From: Stramentimicrobium sp964433555
GTDB taxonomy: Bacteria; Atribacterota; Phoenicimicrobiia; Phoenicimicrobiales; Stramentimicrobiaceae
Length of the DNA stretch: 64,000 bases
Assembly: GCA_964433555.1 (NCBI GenBank)
Contig: CAYSRG010000006.1
Coordinates: 33,216-97,215 of the forward strand
Reading direction: 5' to 3'
A program made the position numbers and the translations under genes. Under the pieces are notes generated by a model, which saw only the letters and a list, made by a program, of their open reading frames with translations, made no database searches and was not told the DNA's origin. Of this stretch, positions 1 to 9,086 are shown piece after piece. How positions within the stretch are numbered: the stretch's first letter is position 1; every line of letters starts with the position of its first letter.

Positions 1-287
1 TTTTCACTCATTATTTTTTTAAAATGGGTGGTTATATGACTTATTGCTTCTTTCCAGCTTACTTTTTGCCAATCCCCATGCTTATTTTTTATTAGAGGAT
101 CAGTTAAGCGATCTGGATGATTAATAAATTCATGAACATGCCAACCCTTAATACATAATTTGCCTTTTCCTGGATTGAATTCTGGAGGCATAACCGGTTT
201 TGTATCTACTACTTTTCCCTCTTTGGTCTTTAACCATAATTGACAACCAGTTCCGCAATAAACACAAGTAGTTTTAACTTTTTCCAT
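1..287 (-). CDS. Formate dehydrogenase alpha / molybdopterin oxidoreductase, N-terminal part (cut by window edge)
   Basis: Reading the minus strand from an ATG at 287 gives an open frame that runs off the left edge, so only about 95 residues are visible. They hold the N-terminal [4Fe-4S] domain of the molybdopterin oxidoreductase family, with cysteines C8, C11, C15 and C45 (C-x2-C-x3-C-x29-C) followed by KGW. The spacing is that of formate dehydrogenase H-type catalytic subunits, which use a Mo/W-bis-pterin cofactor to oxidise formate or reduce CO2. A Shine-Dalgarno AGGAGGAAA lies just upstream. The start is 9 bp after the hdrB-like stop, so the two are co-transcribed. The catalytic Cys/Sec lies outside the window, so the substrate is inferred from domain type and from the Hdr partners. 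Confidence 0.8.
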   Translation of the reverse strand, partial: MEKVKTTCVYCGTGCQLWLKTKEGKVVDTKPVMPPEFNPGKGKLCIKGWHVHEFINHPDRLTDPLIKNKHGDWQKVSWKEAISHITTHFKKIMSE

Positions 288-296
288 ACTTTCCTC

Positions 297-1178
297 CTAT
301 ACCCTTTCCTCAACTGGTATTTTTACCCGATGGAGATTGTAACCAATTTCTTCAAAAGAACGACCCATTGCCAATGCTAAAAGTTCAATGGCATACAATA
401 CAGGGATAGGTTTTTCTTTCAATCGAGGATTGTCTCGAGAAAGCATAAATTGACCGAAATCGAATTGATTGAAACAGGCTGGACAGGCTGTACTGATAAT
501 CTGGGCTCCGGAAAGCTGTACATCAATCAATTTATTTTGAATACATTGATGGGAAGCTTCTTTATCTCCAGCCAAACTCAGAGATATACCACAGCAATCT
601 GACTTGGTTAGATAATCAACTGGAGTTGCGCCCAGGGCAGTAATAAATTTATCATAAAATTCTGGATCCACAGGATTATCAAATTTTAATATTTCATTGG
701 GCATTAGTAGATGGCATCCTGGATGACCGGCAACTTTCAGACCAGTCAAAGGAACCTTAATCATTTTTTTTAGACTATCTAATCCAATATCTTCTTTTAA
801 GACCTGTAAAAAATGTTTTATTTTGACGGTGCCCTGAAACTCTCTACCGATTTCTTTTAATGCTTCATTTACCTTTCTTTTTAGTTCAGAATTGCTTTTC
901 ATTTTATAATTTACGATGGCTAAAGTATTTTCACATCCGTTGCATAAAGTCATAATATCCAGCTTCTTTTCTTCAGCAATGGCGATATTTCTAGCAGCGG
1001 AAGCCATCCAGAAATATTGACTGGCCCCTTGTAGTCTTATAGGATCAGGACAACAGGTGAATTCATCTGATTCTATTAAATTAATCCCTATTTCCGGTAA
1101 AACATCCAAGGCTAATTTTTCCACATTTGGTAAACTGGCCGGTATAGTACATCCTTTAAAAAACAGATAGCTTAACAT
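297..1178 (-). CDS. HdrB-like heterodisulfide reductase subunit (two CCG domains)
   Basis: The 293-residue protein has two cysteine-rich CCG domains: C10, C42, C43, C79, C82 (CX31CCX35CX2C) and C155, C195, C196, C232, C235 (CX39CCX35CX2C). In methanogen HdrB these bind the noncubane [4Fe-4S] clusters that carry out disulfide reduction. Bacterial homologues act in electron-transfer or bifurcating complexes whose disulfide substrate is often unknown. The start overlaps the hdrC-like stop (TAATG), which implies translational coupling, and the formate dehydrogenase gene follows 9 bp later. No HdrA is visible; it may lie beyond the left edge. Family call is firm; the physiological partner is inferred. 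Confidence 0.88.
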   Translation of the reverse strand: MLSYLFFKGCTIPASLPNVEKLALDVLPEIGINLIESDEFTCCPDPIRLQGASQYFWMASAARNIAIAEEKKLDIMTLCNGCENTLAIVNYKMKSNSELKRKVNEALKEIGREFQGTVKIKHFLQVLKEDIGLDSLKKMIKVPLTGLKVAGHPGCHLLMPNEILKFDNPVDPEFYDKFITALGATPVDYLTKSDCCGISLSLAGDKEASHQCIQNKLIDVQLSGAQIISTACPACFNQFDFGQFMLSRDNPRLKEKPIPVLYAIELLALAMGRSFEEIGYNLHRVKIPVEERV

Positions 1179-1663
1179 TATTTTTGATCCTCTTTCTTTT
1201 TTAAACCAGTTTTTTCAGCTAATATATTAATTTCCTGCATTGATTTTTCGTTTTTCTCCATATCTTTCAATCCTGCTCTCTTGCGGGCTAAATTAGTAAA
1301 TTTGATGCCATAAACAGTCCCTTCCTGCAGAAGCTGGTCTACCAATCGATATACCATTTCCGGAGCATAACCTTCTTGGTAAGATTTTTCCTTTAAATTG
1401 GTAAAGGCTTCGGTAGGATTAGTATCCTGTGGACAGGAGATAACACATTTTTCGCAGGCACAACACATCCAGACATCATTCAAAGCCTCCGGCTTTTCTG
1501 CTTCAAAAAGCTGAGTTATAAAGGAATTTTCCAGGTTATACTTTTTTACGTTTTGGGTAATGGGACAAAACTTGGAACAGGTAGAACATTTGAAGCAAAC
1601 TTCAATTGCTTTATTTTTTTCCAAAATTTCATTTTTTTCATATTTTAAGCGTAGTACTTTCAT
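1178..1663 (-). CDS. HdrC-like ferredoxin subunit
   Basis: A 161-residue protein with two 4Fe-4S motifs, C23-x2-C26-x2-C29-x3-C33-P and C67-x2-C70-x2-C73-x3-C77-P, arranged as in HdrC. It would relay electrons between a HdrA-like flavoprotein and HdrB. There is no membrane anchor, unlike HdrE/DsrM-linked forms, so a soluble complex is expected. The ATG at 1663 follows a GGGAGAG ribosome binding site. It is the first visible gene of the hdrC-hdrB-fdh operon; a hydrolase gene lies 86 bp upstream and is probably a separate unit. Confidence 0.86.
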   Translation of the reverse strand: MKVLRLKYEKNEILEKNKAIEVCFKCSTCSKFCPITQNVKKYNLENSFITQLFEAEKPEALNDVWMCCACEKCVISCPQDTNPTEAFTNLKEKSYQEGYAPEMVYRLVDQLLQEGTVYGIKFTNLARKRAGLKDMEKNEKSMQEINILAEKTGLKKKEDQK

Positions 1664-1749
1664 GTTTCTCTCCCGTTAAATGGATTTATTTTTAATTTTA
1701 AATGAATATACTAACTAATTTAGTCTCAATTAACTATTTACATGCTGTT

Positions 1750-3213
1750 TTATTCTACGTCAAGGGTATGTACCAGAATCCAATCACTAATTAATTTTAG
1801 CACATCTGGTGATATCGTCTCCTCAATCCTGGCATATTCATCAGGTGATCCGGTATCAGCAGTCTGAAATAGATGATTAAGTCCGGCTAATTCTCTAATC
1901 ATAAAATCACTATTACCTCCAGCTATCAAAGCCTTTTCTATTGCGCTGAGGTTTTCAGCCGGTGGCACCTGTAAATCGTTTCCTCCATTTATGGCCAGTA
2001 CAGGACATTTAACCTTACTTAAAGCCGGTTTAGGATCATAAATAAGGAAATATTTGAACCAAGGAGACAATAAGCTTTGCAATTGGGCATTAAAATATAC
2101 TTCGGCATCACCAATTCTATCCTTTTCTTCTTCACTTAATTCGTTAAAGTAATCTGTAAATATCTGATAAAGTTCTTTTACTAATATCTCCTCATCTTCT
2201 TCTTCCTTAATCAGTGAATAGATTGTTTCATTATAGCGCTGATTCCGAATTATTTCTTCTTCGCTTGCACCCATTACTCTGGAAATTAAAGCGCTCTGTA
2301 AAGATAAAATCTCCTCACCGATTAATCCCGGTCCTGCCATTAAGACTATAAAAGCAACATCCGATGATTGTACAGCAACCAGGGGAGCAATTAAGCCACC
2401 TTCACTATGACCAAGGAGTCCGATTTGTTGCGAATTAACTTCTTTTCTGGTTTTAAGATAGACTATACCAGCCAGTGCATCAGAGGCGAAATCTTCACTG
2501 GTAGCCTGAGTAAAGTCTCCAGTAGATTCTCCCACTCCCCTATCATCAAACCTTAGCACAGCAATACCTTGACGAGTTAAATAATCAGCCAGCACTAAAA
2601 AGGGACGATGACCGGCAATTGCTTCATTTCTATCCTGAGGTCCAGATCCGCTAATCAATATAACTGCCGGAAATGGTCCTTCTCCCCCTGGTAAGGTTAA
2701 AGTTCCAGCCAGAGTTATTTTTGCTTCCTGGTTATCATATTTAACTTCTTCTTCAATATAGGGATAGGGTTTTTCCGGTTCCTGCGGTCTTCTTATTTCT
2801 ATAGGCTTTTCTATCCGTTGAAGCAAAAGGGGGAAGGATGCTCCAGATTGTTGCCAGATACCTTCAATTATTGAAAAATCTTCACTCACTTTCCCTTCAA
2901 ATAATCCGCCTATAGATTTTACTATCAGGCGTAAAGAGTGGTCTTTAAAAATAACCTCATCAACTGGTATTCCAGTTACTCCCTGATCAGGACTATCCAT
3001 GGTAGCAATTAATTCCTTTTCAGTAATTTTAGTCATCCTGTAAACAATCCTGAGCTCAGCTCCCGGAACTTGAAGTTTGCCTTCCCAAATACCTTCTATT
3101 CCAGTTATTTCCTGTGAAGCATTACTCAGTTGTTGAGCCGAAACTATGAGAACAAATCCACCTAAAGAAAAAAATATAAGTAAAGCTAACATGTTACATA
3201 GGATTTTATTCAT
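1750..3213 (-). CDS. Exported alpha/beta hydrolase (S33 / EstD-like esterase)
   Basis: The protein begins with a hydrophobic signal sequence (ALLIFFSLGGFVLIVSA), then an N-terminal beta-rich extension of about 130 residues, then an alpha/beta hydrolase domain. Visible motifs are the oxyanion region SGSGPQD, RFDDRGVGES, the nucleophile elbow GHSEGG, and a late GLNHLF holding the catalytic His. The layout resembles Thermotoga EstD-type esterases and peptidase-S33-like proteins. An in-frame TTG exists at 3264, but the ATG at 3213 is preferred: AGGAGA sits at proper spacing before it and the signal peptide then starts at residue 1. Substrate unknown. The gene stands alone. Confidence 0.8.
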   Translation of the reverse strand: MNKILCNMLALLIFFSLGGFVLIVSAQQLSNASQEITGIEGIWEGKLQVPGAELRIVYRMTKITEKELIATMDSPDQGVTGIPVDEVIFKDHSLRLIVKSIGGLFEGKVSEDFSIIEGIWQQSGASFPLLLQRIEKPIEIRRPQEPEKPYPYIEEEVKYDNQEAKITLAGTLTLPGGEGPFPAVILISGSGPQDRNEAIAGHRPFLVLADYLTRQGIAVLRFDDRGVGESTGDFTQATSEDFASDALAGIVYLKTRKEVNSQQIGLLGHSEGGLIAPLVAVQSSDVAFIVLMAGPGLIGEEILSLQSALISRVMGASEEEIIRNQRYNETIYSLIKEEEDEEILVKELYQIFTDYFNELSEEEKDRIGDAEVYFNAQLQSLLSPWFKYFLIYDPKPALSKVKCPVLAINGGNDLQVPPAENLSAIEKALIAGGNSDFMIRELAGLNHLFQTADTGSPDEYARIEETISPDVLKLISDWILVHTLDVE

Positions 3214-3399
3214 TTTTGTCTGATCTCCTATTTTAACCTTAAATTTTTTCCTGTAGTGATCCAATATGATTATTCATTTTTAATCTTCAGCGGGATTAGA
3301 AGCATTCCCGATTAATCTTGGTTAGAATAAGATTCCAGATAAACCTTTTTTATCACACTGGTAATAGTTAACCACACTAACTGTTTTCGGTCAAGAAAA

Positions 3400-3931
3400 T
3401 TTGATAGGCATTTTCTTCTAAATTAGTTATCTTCCTTATTGCTTCACTGTATCTTGTTCTCTCCTACTTGATAGTATAATTATACTGCTTATTAATTAAT
3501 TTCCCTGAATTTTTAAATAATTTAGCACTCGGTATCCATTTTCTATTATTATATTTCTTACCTAATTTCTCTAATATATTTGCCTATTTAAAACGTAGTT
3601 CATTCCATTCCTTTAAGTCTTCAGGAATAAGGGGGTAGAGACATCCCAGCATAAATAATCATAGCTGAAAGTATTCTTTGCTAATGCATTTACATATTTC
3701 TTGAGACAATTTGCGCATTGTTGGTATAGCGATTATATGAGTAGGTGGATTTATCATTCCCTCTGCCTTTTATCTAAATACCTTTTCTACCAATTCCAGT
3801 TCATCCAGTACGTTTAACCTTATATTTCATTTATAATTATAGAATCTGGAAATTTCTTTTACTATAGGTTCTATGGGAAGATTTTTATTTCCCCGGGAAA
3901 TGCTCTTTTTGATGAAGGATAAGATTTCCAT
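3400..3931 (-). pseudogene. Decayed coding remnant, unrecognised
   Basis: In the 830 bp between the rbsC-like stop and the hydrolase start, one minus-strand frame starting at an ATG (3929-3931) reads like protein for about 170 codons but is broken by about five in-frame stops. Protein-like stretches include KNLPIEPIVKEISRFYNYK, VLDELELVEKVF, PLIPEDLKEWNELRFK and RYSEAIRKITNLEENAYQ. The first piece vaguely recalls a DnaA-C-like helix-turn-helix and the second an ornithine-cyclodeaminase-type N-terminus, but neither match is secure. The rest of the gap (3214-3399, 3932-4043) shows nothing recognisable. It could be one dead gene or a mosaic. Conservation of a single frame is the only evidence. 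Confidence 0.35.
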
Positions 3932-4043
3932 TAAAATCAACATTTTCCTTAATAGTCAGCTTTCACTTTTTATTTAAATTATTTGTAGAAACATTTAGAT
4001 ACTGTGTACTTTCTCTTACTAAAGGTGAGAAGAGATTTTCCCT

Positions 4044-5036
4044 TTATAATTGAGTACCCCTACGAAGAATATCCAGATATACGGCAAAAATAACTATAAA
4101 ACCAGTAACAACTATTTGCCACTCTTGTGGAACTGACATGATACGTAAGCCATTGGTAAGGATGCTAATGATAAATGCGCCTATTATAGTCCCCATTATA
4201 GTGCCCTCTCCACCCCTTAATGAAGTTCCACCGATAACTGCTGCGGCAATGGCATCTAACTCATAACCCAATCCCAGGGAGGGTTGGGCAGAATTAAGCC
4301 GAGAGGCTATTACCACTCCAGCAATCCCAATAAACAAACCTGCGGTTGTATAAATAATGGTCTTCCAGAAAATTACATTAACACCAGATAATCGCACTGC
4401 CTTTTCATTGCTTCCAATTGCATAACAGTATCTGCCCAGAATTGTCTTGGAAAGAATAAGACTGGCTACAATTGCAGAACCAAATAAGATTAAAACAGCA
4501 TTAGGAACATCAAATCCTGGAATGACTGTACCCAGAATGGAGCCCATAGCAATACTACTAACCGACTTTTCCAGGGCAAAATAAATTGGACTGAGCTTTG
4601 AAATAACCAGAGAAAATCCTCTGGCCATATTTAACATACCCAATGTAGCTACAAATGGTGGTATATTAAATTTCGATACTAATATACCATTAGTAGAACC
4701 AGCTACACATCCGGTCAATATCCCTGCTATAACTCCCAAAGGAACAGGTAAATCCCAATAAGTAATAAATACACCACTCATTACAGCAGAAAGTGTCATT
4801 ACCGTTCCAACTGATAAGTCAATTCCACCAGAAATAATAATAAAGGTAACACCAATTGCAAGAAGACCATTAACAGCAGTAGCAATGAGTATTCCAATTA
4901 TATTACGAAATGTACAGAAATAAGGAGAAGCAAAAGAGAAACCAATAAAAATGATAATTAAAGCACCAAAAGCCATCAATCTTTGTATAGCTTCTGAACG
5001 GGTATTTCTATCTTTAATTATAGTATCATCTTTCAT
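4044..5036 (-). CDS. Ribose-type sugar ABC transporter permease (RbsC family)
   Basis: The 330-residue, strongly hydrophobic protein has about nine to ten membrane segments. It carries family hallmarks such as GLLAIGVTFIIISGGIDLS, the conserved GTNG-like STNG, IGSNEKAVRLSG and AAAVIGGTSLRGGEGT, so it belongs to the BPD_transp_2 permease family (RbsC, XylH, AraH). It would form the homodimeric channel for a monosaccharide delivered by the binding protein encoded at 6970-7926. It lies 23 bp after the ATPase gene and is last in the operon. The sugar cannot be named from sequence alone. Confidence 0.9.
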   Translation of the reverse strand: MKDDTIIKDRNTRSEAIQRLMAFGALIIIFIGFSFASPYFCTFRNIIGILIATAVNGLLAIGVTFIIISGGIDLSVGTVMTLSAVMSGVFITYWDLPVPLGVIAGILTGCVAGSTNGILVSKFNIPPFVATLGMLNMARGFSLVISKLSPIYFALEKSVSSIAMGSILGTVIPGFDVPNAVLILFGSAIVASLILSKTILGRYCYAIGSNEKAVRLSGVNVIFWKTIIYTTAGLFIGIAGVVIASRLNSAQPSLGLGYELDAIAAAVIGGTSLRGGEGTIMGTIIGAFIISILTNGLRIMSVPQEWQIVVTGFIVIFAVYLDILRRGTQL

Positions 5037-5059
5037 ATTACCAACTTATCCTCGTGGTT

Positions 5060-6595
5060 TTAATTATTTAAAATAACCTTCTCACTATTACGAAGAGTAG
5101 CTAATTTCATGATATTCTCCTGTGTTGCTTCCTCATAATTTAACTCACCAGTAATTCGTCCTTCACACATTACTACTACACGATGACTCATACGAAGAAT
5201 TTCCGGTAGTTCAGAAGAAATCATAATAATTGATTTACCTTGCTGAGCTAGTTCGTTTAACAACTTATATATCTCACTTTTTGCTCCTACATCAATCCCC
5301 CGTGTAGGTTCATCAAAGATAAGAATATTGGTATCCTTAGCGAGCCACTTACCAACTACCAATTTTTGTTGGTTTCCGCCAGAAAGATTCTGGACCTTCT
5401 GATTTAAGCTGGGAGTTTTTATAGAAAGCTTATCGACTATACGTTTAACGATGGAACGCAATTCAATATTTTTAATCCATCCCAAAAAGCTGGTCAATTT
5501 ATCTATGATAACCATAGCAATATTAGTTTCTACATCCAATCCCAGGCATAATCCAAATTGTTTTCGATCTTCAGATAAATAGCCAATATCATTTTTTACT
5601 GCATCGCTTGGACTTTTAATATTAACCTTCTTGCCTTTTACTAAAATCTCTCCGGTATCAAAAGGATCTGCACCAAATATGGCACGGGCTACTTCTGTCC
5701 GACCAGCACCTACTAATCCTGCAAAACCTAATATTTCTCCTTGTTTTAAACTGAAGCTAACATTTTTAATCACATCATTTCGACTCAGGTTCTTTACTTC
5801 TAAAACTGTTTCCTTACTGGGAACTTTGGGCAATTCGGGAGATGATTCATAAATGACACGGCCAACCATTAATTTTATTATCTGGTCAATGTTAGTATCT
5901 TTTGTTTGAACAGTATCTACATATAAACCATCACGCATGACAGTAATACGGTCAGTTAACTCTTGGAGTTCCTCTAATCTATGAGAAATGTATATTACTC
6001 CAACACCTCTATCTCTGAGCTGACGAATAATACGGAATAGTTCTATTATCTCCACCTGAGCTAAGGTAGCAGTAGGTTCATCAAGAATAAGTACTTCAGA
6101 ATTGAAGGAAAGAGCTTTAGCGATTTCAACCATCTGTTGATTTGCAACACTCATATTGGCAACTTTTAATCGGGGTTCCAGTTTTAAATGCATCATATCA
6201 AAAATTCTTTCGGTTTGTTCGTTCAAGGAATTTTCATCCAGAATAATTTTCCATCTTCGAACAGGTTCTCGCCCTATGAATATATTTTGAGCTGCAGTTA
6301 AATGAGGCATGAGATCAAGTTCCTGATGTACCATGCTAATTCCGAGAAGTTGTGCTGCTTTAGGATTTGGAATATCTACTTCCTTCCCTTTGTAAACAAT
6401 TCGTCCGGCATCCTTTGTATAGACTCCAGCCAATACCTTTACTAAGGTAGATTTTCCAGCTCCATTCTCTCCAACTAGAGCATGGACTTCACCTGCTTTT
6501 AGTTCAAAACGGCATTTTTTAAGCGCATTTACACCAGGAAATGATTTATCAATTTCTTCCATCAAAAGCAATAATTCACCCATGTTCATTCCCAT
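5060..6595 (-). CDS. Sugar ABC transporter ATP-binding protein, double-domain RbsA/MglA type
   Basis: This 511-residue protein has two fused ATPase domains. The first has an intact Walker A (GENGAGKST) and Walker B (LILDEPTATL). The second has the degenerate P-loop usual for this family (GLVGAGRTE) with signature LSGGNQQK and LIFDEPTRGID. This is the RbsA/MglA/XylG architecture. The N-terminus offers ATGs at codons 1, 3 and 5, none with a clearly better ribosome binding site, so the exact start is uncertain by a few residues. It sits between the binding-protein gene and the permease gene, with a 374-bp leader containing a stem-loop. Confidence 0.9.
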   Translation of the reverse strand: MGMNMGELLLLMEEIDKSFPGVNALKKCRFELKAGEVHALVGENGAGKSTLVKVLAGVYTKDAGRIVYKGKEVDIPNPKAAQLLGISMVHQELDLMPHLTAAQNIFIGREPVRRWKIILDENSLNEQTERIFDMMHLKLEPRLKVANMSVANQQMVEIAKALSFNSEVLILDEPTATLAQVEIIELFRIIRQLRDRGVGVIYISHRLEELQELTDRITVMRDGLYVDTVQTKDTNIDQIIKLMVGRVIYESSPELPKVPSKETVLEVKNLSRNDVIKNVSFSLKQGEILGFAGLVGAGRTEVARAIFGADPFDTGEILVKGKKVNIKSPSDAVKNDIGYLSEDRKQFGLCLGLDVETNIAMVIIDKLTSFLGWIKNIELRSIVKRIVDKLSIKTPSLNQKVQNLSGGNQQKLVVGKWLAKDTNILIFDEPTRGIDVGAKSEIYKLLNELAQQGKSIIMISSELPEILRMSHRVVVMCEGRITGELNYEEATQENIMKLATLRNSEKVILNN

Positions 6596-6898
6596 CTTTT
6601 TAATCTTGTTTCGTAGATAGTAAATAAACTCAAATATAGCGCATGACTTGAAGACTCTAAGAAAAGAATCCTAAATTTACTTCTTATTCAAAACTTTTTC
6701 TATATTCATTTTGATGCTACCTCTTATCTATTATTTAACCAATCTATCCTGGTTAGATTGGCTTATTCCTAAGACTTCAGGTAAAAAACTATCAGCTAAT
6801 ATTTATGGTAAAACCTTTTATATGCCCACTACCAACTTCTAAGAAGGCAGTTTCTCATATTTAATGAGCAATTTTATTATAATAGATAACTACATAAT
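6596..6898. other. Intergenic leader of the RbsA-like gene
   Basis: No protein-coding potential is apparent. It holds a degenerate copy of the palindromic repeat family 1 (6829-6864) and ends at the 6899-6932 stem-loop. Nothing else was recognised. Confidence 0.5.
6829..6864. repeat. Palindromic repeat family 1, degenerate copy
   Basis: Contains ACTTCTAAGAAGGCAGTTT. It aligns over about 36 bases with the intact element at 22335-22378, with roughly eight differences. The outer arms of the palindrome are lost. Confidence 0.5.
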
Positions 6899-6932
6899 GA
6901 GAGGCTGTACATATCTTTCTGGACAGCCTCTC
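6899..6932 (-). promoter_or_regulatory. Stem-loop between binding-protein and ATPase genes
   Basis: Perfect 10-bp inverted repeat GAGAGGCTGT / ACAGCCTCTC with a 14-nt loop, just after the binding-protein stop codon. On the minus strand it is not followed by a T-run, so it is more likely an mRNA 3' stabiliser or partial attenuator than a full terminator. On the plus strand it is followed by ATTTTTTATTT. Comparable stem-loops occupy the same place in two other transporter operons here. Confidence 0.6.
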
Positions 6933-6969
6933 ATTTTTTATTTCATTATACTATCGAGAAAATAAATCT

Positions 6970-7926
6970 CTATTGATAGAGAAGTGCAGTAATATCAGGA
7001 TCATCAATATTGGTGCTATCATACCAGTGAAATCCGGTATTAATGAATTCAGATAATGGTTCACCTTTAATGGCTTTTATTGCAGCTTCCACGCTTTTGT
7101 AACCAATACCAATAGGATCTTGTGTAATAGCGCCAGCTTGAAGGCCAGATTTAATAGCTTCGATTTGCTGTTGACCAGAGTCATAGCCAATTACTACAAG
7201 TTTCCCCTTCATTCCTAATTCCTGAACAGCATTTAAAACACCAATGATGGAACCCTCATTAGCACCAAAGAAGCCTTTGAGATCAGGATTACCTTGAATT
7301 ATGGCTTTAGCTAAATCTGTTGATCTCAGATGATCTCCGCCGCCATATTGAGTGGCAACTATGATAACATCCGGATATTTTTCATTAATCCTATCAGTAA
7401 ATCCTTTAACTCTATCAATACCGGTACGGCTAGTTTGGTCATGAGCTATAATTGCTACTTTGCCCGAACCGCCAATCAACTCTGCCATTTTATCAGCTGC
7501 CAATGCAGCAGCAGCAATATTATCGGTAGCAGCGGTTGTTACGGGAATATCACTGTCAACTCCTGAGTCAAAACCAATTATTGGTATTCCTTTTTCTTTC
7601 GCCTGCTCCAGCAGAGGAATGGCTGCTTTTGAGTCAACGGCTGCAAAACATATTGCATCAGGATTTTTATCAATAGCTACTTGCAGCATATCCATTTGTT
7701 TATCAACCATTGCTTCACTTTCTGGTCCCTCAAATGTAATTGTCACATTAAAATCCTTAGCTGCCTGTTCAGCTCCTGCCTTAACTGCCAGCCAAAATTG
7801 GTGTTGGAAGCCTTTAGAAACAAGAGGAATGTAGAGCTTTTTTTCTTGTGCCACAGAATAAGTAACTAAAAAAGAGACAACAACAGCAATCAACAATAGT
7901 GTAATAATGAGTTTTTGCTTTTTCAT
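6970..7926 (-). CDS. Sugar ABC transporter substrate-binding protein (RbsB-like, Peripla_BP_4)
   Basis: A 318-residue protein with a signal sequence (residues 1-26, ending near SVAQ) followed by a type-I periplasmic binding fold. Family features include the opening beta strand IPLVSKGFQHQFW, VDKQMDMLQVAIDKNPDAI, PIIGFDSGVDSD and TAATDNIAAAALAADKM. It captures a monosaccharide for the RbsA/RbsC-like machinery encoded downstream. The start has an AGGAGGTT ribosome binding site. It is the promoter-proximal gene of the operon and is set off from the ATPase gene by a stem-loop, consistent with the usual excess of binding protein. The sugar is not determinable. Confidence 0.9.
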   Translation of the reverse strand: MKKQKLIITLLLIAVVVSFLVTYSVAQEKKLYIPLVSKGFQHQFWLAVKAGAEQAAKDFNVTITFEGPESEAMVDKQMDMLQVAIDKNPDAICFAAVDSKAAIPLLEQAKEKGIPIIGFDSGVDSDIPVTTAATDNIAAAALAADKMAELIGGSGKVAIIAHDQTSRTGIDRVKGFTDRINEKYPDVIIVATQYGGGDHLRSTDLAKAIIQGNPDLKGFFGANEGSIIGVLNAVQELGMKGKLVVIGYDSGQQQIEAIKSGLQAGAITQDPIGIGYKSVEAAIKAIKGEPLSEFINTGFHWYDSTNIDDPDITALLYQ

Positions 7927-8006
7927 AATAATAACCTCCTAAAATTATTATTTTTAATATTATCTTATCTATTATTTATTTTTCTGTCAATCTTGTCTAT
8001 TTAATC

Positions 8007-8320
8007 TTATCCTGAAGGTTTAACAATTCTTGCTGCTTCAGGATGTTCCACAGCAATATGTCTGCCACGTCGCTTTTTCTTCAGAGTACTACCTATTTGA
8101 TGAAAATAGAGTGGTTCAATTAAACTATTTTCTTTAATCAAATAAATCAGGTAACTGGTAAGCTGATAGAGAAATTAATTCAGTAGTTCTGGTTAAATTA
8201 TCAAAACAGCTTTTACTGCATCATCCAAAGGAAAGTCATATTGAATAGATACTGATAAATCTGTTTTAACACAATAAATAACCTTGTTGGAGATTATTAT
8301 GTTGAATTTTACATAATTAT
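8007..8320 (-). pseudogene. Decayed coding remnant, unrecognised
   Basis: Between the SIMPL gene and the sugar-binding protein gene, one minus-strand frame stays protein-like for about 100 codons with only two in-frame stops. It includes VSIQYDFPLDDAVKAVLI, KENSLIEPLYFHQIGSTL, KKKRRGRHIAVEHPEAARIV and a terminal stop at 8007. No start codon with a ribosome binding site is seen. I do not recognise the family. It may be the tail of a lost dehydrogenase or regulator. The remaining 7927-8006 holds only the leader of the binding-protein gene. Confidence 0.35.
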
Positions 8321-8329
8321 TCAGTTCTC

Positions 8330-9064
8330 TTATTGTATTAAAAATTGTGCATGAACAGTTACTTTAATTTCTTTTCTGCGAGAGGCAGTGTTATACATTC
8401 CATAGCTTTCTACCTCAGTAGAATAAGGTTCTACAATCTGAAACACACCTGCCTGAGACCAAATCATCTTTCCAGCTTTATGACCACTTTCCTTTAAAAT
8501 CATTTCTGCTCTTTCCCGAGCATTCCTGGTAGCCAGTTCCAGCAAATTCTTTTTTAAAGTATCGATCTCAGAGTAGAAATATTCCAGTGATGAAACCTGA
8601 AAAAAAATATCCTGGTTTAAAAGTTCATCTGGATTTAAGGCTAACTCTTCAATAACCTCTACTTCTCGAGAGATAGTAAAAAGCGACTGATTTAAGACAT
8701 AACCTACCACTTCTCCATCTCGGTTCCATCTTTTCTGAGTAGAAATAGGATTGATATTGATATCATCTGATAAAATTCCCTTGTTTTGTAAAATATGAAT
8801 CAATAGGTCTCTTTTTTCCTGAATATTACGGTAACCATCTCGTATATTGAATAGATCAGTGTTTTCCTCCAGGGTAATATTCCACTTCACAATATCTGAC
8901 TCAAATCCCTGGGTAGCTGCTCCTAATACCTGAACGAAATTACGGCTGCTTCTGGTTTGATAAAAAAAGAAACCAAAAATTAAAGCAGCTAAAACAATCG
9001 ATATCCCCAGTATCAGAAAAGCAGTCGAAAAATCATAGGATTTAAAATATTTCTCTTTCTCCAT
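8330..9064 (-). CDS. SIMPL (DUF541) domain protein with N-terminal membrane anchor
   Basis: The 244-residue protein has a single N-terminal transmembrane segment (about residues 13-36, AFLILGISIVLAALIFGFFF) followed by a SIMPL/DUF541 domain: VQVLGAATQGFESDIVKWNI, central ISTQKRW, NQSLFTISREVEVI, and a C-terminal ARERAEMI and VTVHAQFLI. SIMPL proteins are anchored to the membrane and face outward; their molecular role is poorly known (envelope or oxidative-stress phenotypes in some species). An AAAGGAGAG ribosome binding site precedes the ATG. It lies 22 bp after msrA, so the two may share a transcript. Confidence 0.82.
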   Translation of the reverse strand: MEKEKYFKSYDFSTAFLILGISIVLAALIFGFFFYQTRSSRNFVQVLGAATQGFESDIVKWNITLEENTDLFNIRDGYRNIQEKRDLLIHILQNKGILSDDININPISTQKRWNRDGEVVGYVLNQSLFTISREVEVIEELALNPDELLNQDIFFQVSSLEYFYSEIDTLKKNLLELATRNARERAEMILKESGHKAGKMIWSQAGVFQIVEPYSTEVESYGMYNTASRRKEIKVTVHAQFLIQ

Positions 9065-9086
9065 CTACTCTCTCCTTTTGCAACTT

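Noticed and set aside
7460..7834. 124-codon open frame on the plus strand
   Set aside because: Antisense to the sugar-binding protein gene; Ala/Ser-rich shadow translation.
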